Positions 27,201 through 34,504 of a stretch of 64,000 nucleotides of DNA are shown here, piece by piece (within the stretch, counting starts at the first letter, position 1; each line of letters opens with the position of its first letter). Made by a program: the position numbers and the translations under genes. The notes under the pieces are model-generated. The model saw nothing but the letters and a program-made list of their open reading frames with translations. It did no database searches and was not told where the DNA came from. This stretch comes from Commensalibacter nepenthis (GTDB taxonomy: Bacteria > Pseudomonadota > Alphaproteobacteria > Acetobacterales > Acetobacteraceae), in the NCBI RefSeq assembly GCF_029953305.1, contig NZ_JASBAN010000001.1, positions 1,729,001-1,793,000 of the forward strand. The letters run 5' to 3'.

Positions 27201-30200
27201 TAAGGGTGATGATTACCTAGAAGGTGGAAATGGGTCAGATACCTATATCCTGTCCAGAGGCGATGGCAATGATATTATTGCTAATTATGATTATTCTACT
27301 GGTCGTAATGATGTCGTTAAGTTCACCAATATTGCCTCAACAGATGTCAAATCCGTTTCTGTGAAGAATAATGACCTTGTTATTCGTTATGGAGAAAATG
27401 ATAGTGTTACCGTAAAAGATTATTTTTATGGTGCTAATTATAAAATCAATGCATATCAATTTACTGATAAAACACTAACGAATAATGATATAACCGCATT
27501 GTTAGAAACGCATATCGAAGCAAGCGATTATAGTGGTAGAAATTATTCTTTTGGTAACGGCAATAATCAAGTGACTGCAGATATCTATGCTAATATTTAT
27601 ACAGGTAGTGGCAATGATGTAATTAAGACAGGAGATAAAGGCAGTTATGTTCAGGCTGGTGCTGGGAATGACAAGTTCTATGGTGCTGCTGGTAATGATA
27701 CAGTCTATGGTGATGACGGTAATGATACGCTAGATGGTGGTGCTGGTAATGACAATCTTTATGGTGGCAATGGGAATGATATCCTCATTGGTGGTAAGGG
27801 TGATGATTACCTAGAAGGTGGAAATGGGTCAGATACCTATATCCTGTCCAGAGGCGATGGCAATGATATTATTGCTAATTATGATTATTCTACTGGTCGT
27901 AATGATGTCGTTAAGTTCACCAATATTGCCTCAACAGATGTCAAATCCGTTTCTGTGAAGAATAATGACCTTGTTATTCGTTATGGAGAAAATGATAGTG
28001 TTACCGTAAAAGATTATTTTTATGGTGCTAATTATAAAATCAATGCATATCAATTTACTGATAAAACACTAACGAATAATGATATAACCGCATTGTTAGA
28101 AACGCATATCGAAGCAAGCGATTATAGTGGTAGAAATTATTCTTTTGGTAACGGCAATAATCAAGTGACTGCAGATATCTATGCTAATATTTATACAGGT
28201 AGTGGCAATGATGTAATTAAGACAGGAGATAAAGGCAGTTATGTTCAGGCTGGTGCTGGGAATGACAAGTTCTATGGTGCTGCTGGTAATGATACAGTCT
28301 ATGGTGATGACGGTAATGATACGCTAGATGGTGGTGCTGGTAATGACAATCTTTATGGTGGCAATGGGAATGATATCCTCATTGGTGGTAAGGGTGATGA
28401 TTACCTAGAAGGTGGAAATGGGTCAGATACCTATATCCTGTCCAGAGGCGATGGCAATGATATTATTGCTAATTATGATTATTCTACTGGTCGTAATGAT
28501 GTCGTTAAGTTCACCAATATTGCCTCAACAGATGTCAAATCCGTTTCTGTGAAGAATAATGACCTTGTTATTCGTTATGGAGAAAATGATAGTGTTACCG
28601 TAAAAGATTATTTTTATGGTGCTAATTATAAAATCAATGCATATCAATTTACTGATAAAACACTAACGAATAATGATATAACCGCATTGTTAGAAACGCA
28701 TATCGAAGCAAGCGATTATAGTGGTAGAAATTATTCTTTTGGTAACGGCAATAATCAAGTGACTGCAGATATCTATGCTAATATTTATACAGGTAGTGGC
28801 AATGATGTAATTAAGACAGGAGATAAAGGCAGTTATGTTCAGGCTGGTGCTGGGAATGACAAGTTCTATGGTGCTGCTGGTAATGATACAGTCTATGGTG
28901 ATGACGGTAATGATACGCTAGATGGTGGTGCTGGTAATGACAATCTTTATGGTGGCAATGGGAATGATATCCTCATTGGTGGTAAGGGTGATGATTACCT
29001 AGAAGGTGGAAATGGGTCAGATACCTATATCCTGTCCAGAGGCGATGGCAATGATATTATTGCTAATTATGATTATTCTACTGGTCGTAATGATGTCGTT
29101 AAGTTCACCAATATTGCCTCAACAGATGTCAAATCCGTTTCTGTGAAGAATAATGACCTTGTTATTCGTTATGGAGAAAATGATAGTGTTACCGTAAAAG
29201 ATTATTTTTATGGTGCTAATTATAAAATCAATGCATATCAATTTACTGATAAAACACTAACGAATAATGATATAACCGCATTGTTAGAAACGCATATCGA
29301 AGCAAGCGATTATAGTGGTAGAAATTATTCTTTTGGTAACGGCAATAATCAAGTGACTGCAGATATCTATGCTAATATTTATACAGGTAGTGGCAATGAT
29401 GTAATTAAGACAGGAGATAAAGGCAGTTATGTTCAGGCTGGTGCTGGGAATGACAAGTTCTATGGTGCTGCTGGTAATGATACAGTCTATGGTGATGACG
29501 GTAATGATACGCTAGATGGTGGTGCTGGTAATGACAATCTTTATGGTGGCAATGGGAATGATATCCTCATTGGTGGTAAGGGTGATGATTACCTAGAAGG
29601 TGGAAATGGGTCAGATACCTATATCCTGTCCAGAGGCGATGGCAATGATATTATTGCTAATTATGATTATTCTACTGGTCGTAATGATGTCGTTAAGTTC
29701 ACCAATATTGCCTCAACAGATGTCAAATCCGTTTCTGTGAAGAATAATGACCTTGTTATTCGTTATGGAGAAAATGATAGTGTTACCGTAAAAGATTATT
29801 TTTATGGTGCTAATTATAAAATCAATGCATATCAATTTACTGATAAAACACTAACGAATAATGATATAACCGCATTGTTAGAAACGCATATCGAAGCAAG
29901 CGATTATAGTGGTAGAAATTATTCTTTTGGTAACGGCAATAATCAAGTGACTGCAGATATCTATGCTAATATTTATACAGGTAGTGGCAATGATGTAATT
30001 AAGACAGGAGATAAAGGCAGTTATGTTCAGGCTGGTGCTGGGAATGACAAGTTCTATGGTGCTGCTGGTAATGATACAGTCTATGGTGATGACGGTAATG
30101 ATACGCTAGATGGTGGTGCTGGTAATGACAATCTTTATGGTGGCAATGGGAATGATATCCTCATTGGTGGTAAGGGTGATGATTACCTAGAAGGTGGAAA

Positions 30201-30585
30201 TGGGTCAGATACCTATATCCTGTCCAGAGGCGATGGCAATGATATTATTGCTAATTATGATTATTCTACTGGTCGTAATGATGTCGTTAAGTTCACTGAT
30301 TTAAATTCAAATCAATTATACTTTTATAAAAACAATAATGATTTGATGATCAAAAATACCGACACTACAGATACTATTGCTATTCAAGATTGGTATAATG
30401 GATCTAATTATCATATTAATGACTTTTTAACTCATGATAATAAAATTTTATCTGAAAATAAAATAGATCAATTAGTCAATATAAGTAAAAACTATTTTTC
30501 AGTTACAGAAAACAACACCGCAATATGTAGTAATCAAGAACAATTTAATACTGAAATAAAAAGTATTTATGTAGATAAAATATAG
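24250..30585 (+). CDS. Very large RTX-type calcium-binding protein with 198-residue tandem repeats
   Basis: 2111 residues from the ATG at 24250, placed by a strong AAAGGAG six bases upstream (a TTG at 24244 is less likely). Residues 94-150 hold DPLVIDLNKNGIET, FDFDGNGVKDGTGW and VMDRNGNGIIDDGSELFG, the FrpC-like/EF-hand-like block found before RTX regions. From about 574 to 2016 come seven full 198-residue repeats and part of an eighth. Each has nonapeptide RTX motifs (GGNGNDILIGGKGDDYLEGG, then AGAGNDKFYGAAGNDTVYGD) and a haemolysin-type-related segment (VKSVSVKNNDLVIRYGENDS). The last 95 residues are unique. No signal peptide, so type I secretion is likely, but no T1SS genes are in the window. 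Probably a surface or secreted adhesin-like or S-layer-like protein. Confidence 0.88.
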   Translation: MGTIASDIASKTANMNKDQALEFLHNNLNNLPFNPAYDGGDGWKQIMEINVLEGWGYKNAIDLFNDVKSYKKDHDSKRNTNNDFLTGVEAIKRDPLVIDLNKNGIETTSSDKGTSFDFDGNGVKDGTGWINSTDGILVMDRNGNGIIDDGSELFGIDTVKSNGQKATDGFDALRDLDSNHDGIFDAKDEAFSKVKVWQDLNQDGIAQTDELKSLSDLGIASISLDSQKTNIQSNGNIISQKSTVTFTDGSTSVAGNVDLAINHFYDQFGDDIALDETTYNLPYISGSGAVRSSLQASMLSETFKNDLITFKSVSRSERTNMLDKLIQDWASTSSYKTIDDKLSDLGKDIKFSYSWDNTQTQPTDSQLATKELFDHIQVLEAFNGSDFFKFEVINQTDTSYTLRIHVGKTVRDIRYSNTDTVVITEENLSLINEQITPMMNAYENLKHFTYRSAVSQAYQISDYAIYLSPSSDGNTFNISFDNIQRVFNGQLQADPVNAILNLLDLKGTGSLDIDTIQSIDQTYKTAFTSLNSDQYEQLYQSLNEISLTDDITFGANKLSGSNGNDFLLSSTGNDNLYGGNGNDILIGGKGDDYLEGGNGSDTYILSKGDGNDIIANYDYSTGRNDVVKFTNIASTDVKSVSVKNNDLVIRYGENDSVTVKDYFYGANYKINAYQFTDKTLTNNDITALLETHIEASDYSGRNYSFGNGNNQVTADIYANIYTGSGNDVIKTGDKGSYVQAGAGNDKFYGAAGNDTVYGDDGNDTLDGGAGNDNLYGGNGNDILIGGKGDDYLEGGNGSDTYILSKGDGNDIIANYDYSTGRNDVVKFTNIASTDVKSVSVKNNDLVIRYGENDSVTVKDYFYGANYKINAYQFTDKTLTNNDITALLETHIEASDYSGRNYSFGNGNNQVTADIYANIYTGSGNDVIKTGDKGSYVQAGAGNDKFYGAAGNDTVYGDDGNDTLDGGAGNDNLYGGNGNDILIGGKGDDYLEGGNGSDTYILSRGDGNDIIANYDYSTGRNDVVKFTNIASTDVKSVSVKNNDLVIRYGENDSVTVKDYFYGANYKINAYQFTDKTLTNNDITALLETHIEASDYSGRNYSFGNGNNQVTADIYANIYTGSGNDVIKTGDKGSYVQAGAGNDKFYGAAGNDTVYGDDGNDTLDGGAGNDNLYGGNGNDILIGGKGDDYLEGGNGSDTYILSRGDGNDIIANYDYSTGRNDVVKFTNIASTDVKSVSVKNNDLVIRYGENDSVTVKDYFYGANYKINAYQFTDKTLTNNDITALLETHIEASDYSGRNYSFGNGNNQVTADIYANIYTGSGNDVIKTGDKGSYVQAGAGNDKFYGAAGNDTVYGDDGNDTLDGGAGNDNLYGGNGNDILIGGKGDDYLEGGNGSDTYILSRGDGNDIIANYDYSTGRNDVVKFTNIASTDVKSVSVKNNDLVIRYGENDSVTVKDYFYGANYKINAYQFTDKTLTNNDITALLETHIEASDYSGRNYSFGNGNNQVTADIYANIYTGSGNDVIKTGDKGSYVQAGAGNDKFYGAAGNDTVYGDDGNDTLDGGAGNDNLYGGNGNDILIGGKGDDYLEGGNGSDTYILSRGDGNDIIANYDYSTGRNDVVKFTNIASTDVKSVSVKNNDLVIRYGENDSVTVKDYFYGANYKINAYQFTDKTLTNNDITALLETHIEASDYSGRNYSFGNGNNQVTADIYANIYTGSGNDVIKTGDKGSYVQAGAGNDKFYGAAGNDTVYGDDGNDTLDGGAGNDNLYGGNGNDILIGGKGDDYLEGGNGSDTYILSRGDGNDIIANYDYSTGRNDVVKFTNIASTDVKSVSVKNNDLVIRYGENDSVTVKDYFYGANYKINAYQFTDKTLTNNDITALLETHIEASDYSGRNYSFGNGNNQVTADIYANIYTGSGNDVIKTGDKGSYVQAGAGNDKFYGAAGNDTVYGDDGNDTLDGGAGNDNLYGGNGNDILIGGKGDDYLEGGNGSDTYILSRGDGNDIIANYDYSTGRNDVVKFTDLNSNQLYFYKNNNDLMIKNTDTTDTIAIQDWYNGSNYHINDFLTHDNKILSENKIDQLVNISKNYFSVTENNTAICSNQEQFNTEIKSIYVDKI
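25969..30297 (+). repeat. 594-bp tandem repeat array, 7.3 copies, nearly identical
   Basis: The marker string GACAATCTTTATGGTGGC recurs at 25969, 26563, 27157, 27751, 28345, 28939, 29533 and 30127, an exact 594-base period. The last copy runs to about 30297 before diverging. Copies look identical by eye except for one visible marker: CCTGTCCAAAGGC in copies 1 and 2 against CCTGTCCAGAGGC in copies 3 to 8 (Lys to Arg). This points to recent expansion or gene conversion. Confidence 0.95.
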
Positions 30586-30589
30586 AAAT

Positions 30590-30621
30590 AAGGCTCGTCT
30601 TTGTATTTAAAGGCGAGCCTT
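30590..30621 (+). terminator. Hairpin after the RTX gene
   Basis: AAGGCTCGTCTTT and AAAGGCGAGCCTT form a 13-pair stem (one G-T) around a six-base loop, four bases after the stop. There is no long T-run after it, so it may be a weak terminator or an mRNA-protecting hairpin. Confidence 0.65.
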
Positions 30622-30633
30622 ACTATATAAAAA

Positions 30634-30863
30634 GGTCTTGTTACAAATTTATAATTGACTAGTATATCCTACAAACTTGGGAGTTGCTATAGTTTGTGGC
30701 TTGGGCTATTTCTTTAATGGTAAGCCCAGGTTTCTTAAAATCAACAACTTTTTGATGACGCTCTAAATCAGTTTTGTCGCAAATATTGAATGGTGCTGTA
30801 ATTAACCATAAAGCTAGTTAATTCCTACAGGTTAAACTTAATACAATCAATTTGCGACAAGAT
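30634..30863. mobile_element. Short IS-derived scrap with IS6-type ends
   Basis: The left end GGTCTTGTTACAAATTTA and the complement of the right end (TCTTGTCGCAAATTGATTG) are inverted repeats of the same type as at 21005 and 23236. The right arm also shares GTTTAACCTGTAGG with the 21-kb copy. Only 230 bp remain, holding the tail of a recombinase gene. The inner TAATTCCTACAGG string near 30820 resembles an IS481 end. Apparently a composite of deleted elements. Confidence 0.55.
30659..30781 (-). pseudogene. C-terminal fragment of a serine recombinase
   Basis: On the minus strand the frame reads DKTDLERHQKVVDFKKPG then LTIKEIAQATNYSNSQVCRI and stops (TAG at 30661-30659). The second part is the resolvase-type helix-turn-helix (LTIKEIA..., S..QV.RI) that follows the catalytic domain in Tn3-type resolvases. 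The catalytic domain is absent. The recombinase beginning at 339 is of the same broad family, but its C-terminus is outside the window, so no direct comparison is possible. Confidence 0.55.
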
Positions 30864-30918
30864 TGTTTCAGGTATATGTTTATTTTTACGTAAACAAACA
30901 GATAATGATGGAAATTTA

Positions 30919-31419
30919 ATGAATTACTCTGATTACACTTTTTTCTGGGGGCATAAAGAGGATGCTGTGCATCCAGAATGTAGTCAATTTTATAAAAGCT
31001 CTTTTGTGATTAATGGGATTGAATTTAATTGCACGGAACAATGGATGCATTGGAAAAAGGCTATGATCTTTGGGGACCAGGCAGTTGCACAAAAAATCCT
31101 GCTGGCAAAATCTCCTTTTGACCAAAAGAAGTTAGGGCGCGAAGTTTCTAATTTTAATGCAACATTATGGGGTGCAGTGTCAGTAGATATTGTATTTCGT
31201 GGAAATATTGAGAAATTTTCTCAGAACCCAGAGCTTTTAAAGCGGCTTTCATTGTCACAAGGCACTTTGTTGGTAGAAGCCTCACCGTATGATACAATTT
31301 GGGGAATAGGTTTGGATGCTTCTGATCCCAAAGCCTTACATCAAGATCAATGGCAAGGACAAAATTTATTAGGCAATATTGTCACACGAGTTAGGGATAT
31401 TTTATGTGGTGTGCTATAA
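30919..31419 (+). CDS. NADAR-family protein (YbiA-like N-glycosidase)
   Basis: 166 residues, the usual YbiA/NADAR size. Visible signatures are FFWGHKEDAVHPECSQFYKS near the start, FNCTEQWMHWKKAMIFGD (the conserved EQ.M...KA motif), KKLGREVSNFNATLW, and the C-terminal EASPYDTIWGIG and LLGNIVTRVRDIL. YbiA-type enzymes cleave N-glycosidic bonds in damaged early riboflavin intermediates, and other NADAR proteins remove ADP-ribose from guanine in toxin-antitoxin pairs. No DarT-like toxin or riboflavin gene is next to it, so a housekeeping YbiA role is the simpler guess. It is the first intact gene after the accessory region. Confidence 0.88.
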   Translation: MNYSDYTFFWGHKEDAVHPECSQFYKSSFVINGIEFNCTEQWMHWKKAMIFGDQAVAQKILLAKSPFDQKKLGREVSNFNATLWGAVSVDIVFRGNIEKFSQNPELLKRLSLSQGTLLVEASPYDTIWGIGLDASDPKALHQDQWQGQNLLGNIVTRVRDILCGVL

Positions 31420-31495
31420 AAGCGAATCAAAGGGTTAAAATTATTTCTGTGCGTGTCTGACAGAGAAATAATCAACAGGTTTTTAAAAAGGCATC

Positions 31496-31858
31496 ATGAT
31501 GAGTAAAGATAAAAAAGATTTTGGAATCAAAGAAGAATATGAATACGAACTGCCAGGTCAACCGTTAAATCCTTCTGATGAACCATTGGGGAGGTCTTTT
31601 TTTTCAAATCCTTCTGACGTTCCTGCTGATGCTAAATATCTAAATACCGATGAATATACGAATTTAGGGTATTTAAAATATTGGCTGGTTGCTTGTGTCG
31701 TGATGCTTGTCTTGGGATTAACGTTTGAGTTTGGAATATTGGGTAAAGATGGAAAGGAAGGACCTTTATGTCAGTACCTTCCTAAAAATAAAGTTTGTTA
31801 TTACATGGCAGGTGTAGCCCCAAAACCAGCTAATCCTGCGCCATCTTCTGTAAAGTAA
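31496..31858 (+). CDS. Hypothetical single-pass membrane protein
   Basis: 120 residues starting at a double ATG (31496 or 31499). The N-terminal 60 residues are acidic and polar (EEYEYELPGQPLNPSDEPLG), then one membrane helix lies at about 63-80 (YWLVACVVMLVLGLTFEFGI). A short tail with two cysteines (PLCQYLPKNKVCYYM) follows, then a Pro/Ala-rich end. The tail is probably periplasmic and could form one disulphide. No family recognised. It converges with mrp, 3 bases apart. Confidence 0.6.
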   Translation: MMSKDKKDFGIKEEYEYELPGQPLNPSDEPLGRSFFSNPSDVPADAKYLNTDEYTNLGYLKYWLVACVVMLVLGLTFEFGILGKDGKEGPLCQYLPKNKVCYYMAGVAPKPANPAPSSVK

Positions 31859-31861
31859 AAA

Positions 31862-33058
31862 CTATTCTTCAGTCTTTTCTTGTGGTTTATTAGCTCTTTG
31901 GATGGTTAATCGCTTAATCACCGGTACCATTAATTCTGTAATGTCTTGGTATGCTTTTGCAGCCACGCTGTCTGGGTCTTGAGCAACGATTGGAACGCCT
32001 GCATCTGCGCCGCTACGAATGGCTTGAATTAATGGAATTTCACCCAAGAAAGGGAATCCTAAGGTTTGCGCTTCATTTTTTGCACCATTTTCCCCAAAAA
32101 TATAGGTTTTTTCATTACAGCATGGGCAAGAGAAATACGCCATATTTTCAATAATTCCTAAAATAGGGGTTTTGGATTTTTGAAACATAGCGATTCCTCG
32201 TCTTGCATCTAGTAATGCAACATCTTGAGGGGTGGAAACAATAATTGCACCATCAATTTGAACCGTTTGTGTGAGGGTTAATTGAACGTCGCCTGTGCCA
32301 GGAGGGGTGTCAATCAAGAGAACATCAAGTTCTCCCCATTTAACATCGGATAGAAGTTGCTTCACAGCCCCCATCACCATTGGTCCACGCCAGACCATAG
32401 CTTGTTCTTGTGGAACCAGCATTCCAATAGACATTGCTGAAATTCCCCAAGCGGTCATGGGTAATAATTTGTGGTTAACGACTTCTACTTGACCTTCAAG
32501 CCCTAGCATATGTGGAACAGAGGGACCATAAATATCAGCATCCATTAATCCCACTTTTAATCCTTGCTTGGCAAGGCTGACAGCAAGATTAATGGCAGTG
32601 GAAGACTTTCCAACACCGCCTTTGCCAGAGGCAACGGCAATAATGCAGCCAATAGATTGTAAGGTTTCAATTGGACCATTATTATTCGGTTTAGCGTGTA
32701 GATGCTTATGGGGCTGTTTCCAAGTAGGGTCTGCATTCTTTCCTTGGGCAGTATTGGCAGGTTGCCGAGGGGGGAAAACCAAACGTTTGCTTGATGCTGT
32801 TCCTGAATTTAAAAATACACGGGCTTGGGTAATATTTTCGAGTTGTTGTAAGTGTTGCTCTATTTTTGCTCTTAAAGGTTCAGCAGCATCGGGTGGAATC
32901 GTCGAGACATTTAATGTTAAATGAACTTTTTGACCTTGAATGGTTATATTTTCAATAATATTGGCATCTAATAACATTATATCAGGCGCCCAAGGAAGGG
33001 TAAAATCAGATAAGGTCTGTTTAATGGTTTGCTGATCAATTGAATTTGGGCTAGTCAT
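31862..33058 (-). CDS. mrp: Mrp/ApbC iron-sulfur cluster carrier ATPase
   Basis: 398 residues from the ATG at 33058 (the frame opens eight codons earlier at a TTG). The N-terminal 90 residues are a MIP18/DUF59-type domain. A linker precedes the deviant Walker A loop (IAVASGKGGVGKSSTAINLA). LMDADIYGPSVPHMLG and VLLIDTPPGTGDVQLTLTQ are the switch motifs, and the cysteines in YFSCPCCNEK hold the bridging Fe-S cluster between protomers. It is a cytosolic scaffold or carrier delivering Fe-S clusters to apo-proteins. It stands alone here, divergent from the OpgC-like gene. Confidence 0.95.
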   Translation of the reverse strand: MTSPNSIDQQTIKQTLSDFTLPWAPDIMLLDANIIENITIQGQKVHLTLNVSTIPPDAAEPLRAKIEQHLQQLENITQARVFLNSGTASSKRLVFPPRQPANTAQGKNADPTWKQPHKHLHAKPNNNGPIETLQSIGCIIAVASGKGGVGKSSTAINLAVSLAKQGLKVGLMDADIYGPSVPHMLGLEGQVEVVNHKLLPMTAWGISAMSIGMLVPQEQAMVWRGPMVMGAVKQLLSDVKWGELDVLLIDTPPGTGDVQLTLTQTVQIDGAIIVSTPQDVALLDARRGIAMFQKSKTPILGIIENMAYFSCPCCNEKTYIFGENGAKNEAQTLGFPFLGEIPLIQAIRSGADAGVPIVAQDPDSVAAKAYQDITELMVPVIKRLTIQRANKPQEKTEE

Positions 33059-33222
33059 AGATATGCTTTCTAAAGATGACAATAGGAATAAAGACGATCA
33101 TAAAGGATCCTTGAAAATAATATATAACAATTTTTAAAAAGTTTTTTATGATTATTTTTAAATTTCCTTTATAAGATGCAATAGAAAGATACTTTTTTTA
33201 TTCATTATAAAGGGCTGGCGCG

Positions 33223-34338
33223 TTGTCTATTCCAACAACCAAACCAGGTAGAGATCATCGGATTGATGCTTTACGAGGTTTGGCATTGATTATGATGTAT
33301 GTGGATCATATTCCAGAGGATTTGTTAAATCGTTTTACGATGCGGAATGTTGGATTTGCGGATGCTGCTGAAATATTTGTATTACTAGCAGGATACGCAT
33401 CTTGGTTGGCGTATGGCAGGAAAGTATCAAAAGATGGTTTGTGGGGAGTTGTCAAAAAAATCCTGCATCGTTGCTGGAAAATCTATTTGTTTCAAATGGG
33501 ATTGGTTCTGATTAGCTTATTAAGTATTTATCAGTGGCGGCGTTTTTGCGTATTACCTGTCGATTTTTTAGAACCAGAGCTAGCGCATGGATATAGTATA
33601 GCACGTCAAATTTGGCGTTTATTATTGTTGGATGCGCTGCCTAGCAATTTAAATATTTTACCGCTTTATATTATTTTATTAGGAATATTTCCTTTATTAT
33701 ATTTATTGATACAATGCCGATGGTGGTTGGCAATCGGGCTCAGTTTTATAATGTGGTTGGGGGTCAATATTAATCCGTGGTTTAATTTTCCCAATTGGTT
33801 AGACCCAGATGGATGGTTTTTTAACCCATTTGCTTGGCAGTTTTTATTTACGATTGGGATTTATGGTGCCATCATTGCAGGAAAACACCAAGGAAGTTTC
33901 CCTGCCTATTCATGGTTAAAGTGGCTTTTGTCTCTATATTTATTATTTTCATTTTTCGAGGCTTTTCCTTGGCAATATTGGGGATTGCCTGATCTGAGGA
34001 TATTGCATGTGTCTGTTCCAGCCAAGGCATATTTGTCCCCTTTAAGATTGCTTGATGTGGTGGCTATTTTTTATTTAGTACAATCTTCTGAACTAGCAAA
34101 ACGGCTTTCCGAAGGGAAAGTTGGACAGTTTTTAGCTTTATATGGTCGTCATTCGCTAGAGATTTTTTCTTTAAGCACAGTATTTGATTTGTGGGGTCGT
34201 CTGATGTTTGCAAGTTGGGGAACCAGTTTAATGTTACAATTTATTGTAAATTGTATTGGCGTTTTTCTTTTATATTGTTTGGCTGTATATTTAGATAAAA
34301 AAAGAGTCAAAGCAAAAGCGATGCTTAATGTGAAGTAA
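33223..34338 (+). CDS. OpgC-like membrane protein (acyltransferase superfamily)
   Basis: 371 residues with about ten membrane helices. The N-terminal GRDHRIDALRGLALIMMYVDHIP and ADAAEIFVLLAGYASWLAYG are the OpgC pattern (RD.R.D..RG.ALI.....H). The frame opens at TTG 33223 with an AAGGG ribosome site 10-15 bases upstream, and no ATG of suitable position is nearby. OpgC succinylates periplasmic glucans in E. coli; the broader family modifies surface glycans. No opgGH genes are adjacent, so the acceptor is not known. A 166-base gap separates it from the protease gene. Confidence 0.85.
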   Translation: MSIPTTKPGRDHRIDALRGLALIMMYVDHIPEDLLNRFTMRNVGFADAAEIFVLLAGYASWLAYGRKVSKDGLWGVVKKILHRCWKIYLFQMGLVLISLLSIYQWRRFCVLPVDFLEPELAHGYSIARQIWRLLLLDALPSNLNILPLYIILLGIFPLLYLLIQCRWWLAIGLSFIMWLGVNINPWFNFPNWLDPDGWFFNPFAWQFLFTIGIYGAIIAGKHQGSFPAYSWLKWLLSLYLLFSFFEAFPWQYWGLPDLRILHVSVPAKAYLSPLRLLDVVAIFYLVQSSELAKRLSEGKVGQFLALYGRHSLEIFSLSTVFDLWGRLMFASWGTSLMLQFIVNCIGVFLLYCLAVYLDKKRVKAKAMLNVK

Positions 34339-34504
34339 CCAGGAAATGATTAGAAGAAATATAGAGATTTTCTTGATAAATAAGCGCTCTGATGGTTTAC
34401 TTTTAAAAGATCTTGGGTAAAGTATTGACCCTACACCTACGTTCTTTATATGTGGGCTTTGTTGATGTAAAATAGTTTATATAAATAATCTGAACAGGAA
34501 AAAT

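Noticed and set aside
25969-30297. Regular repeats as a possible CRISPR array
   Set aside because: The period is 594 bases, the reading frame is open throughout, and the repeats encode RTX motifs.
30919-31419. NADAR gene as half of a DarT-type ADP-ribosylation toxin-antitoxin pair
   Set aside because: No adjacent DarT-like gene; the neighbours are a small membrane protein and mrp.
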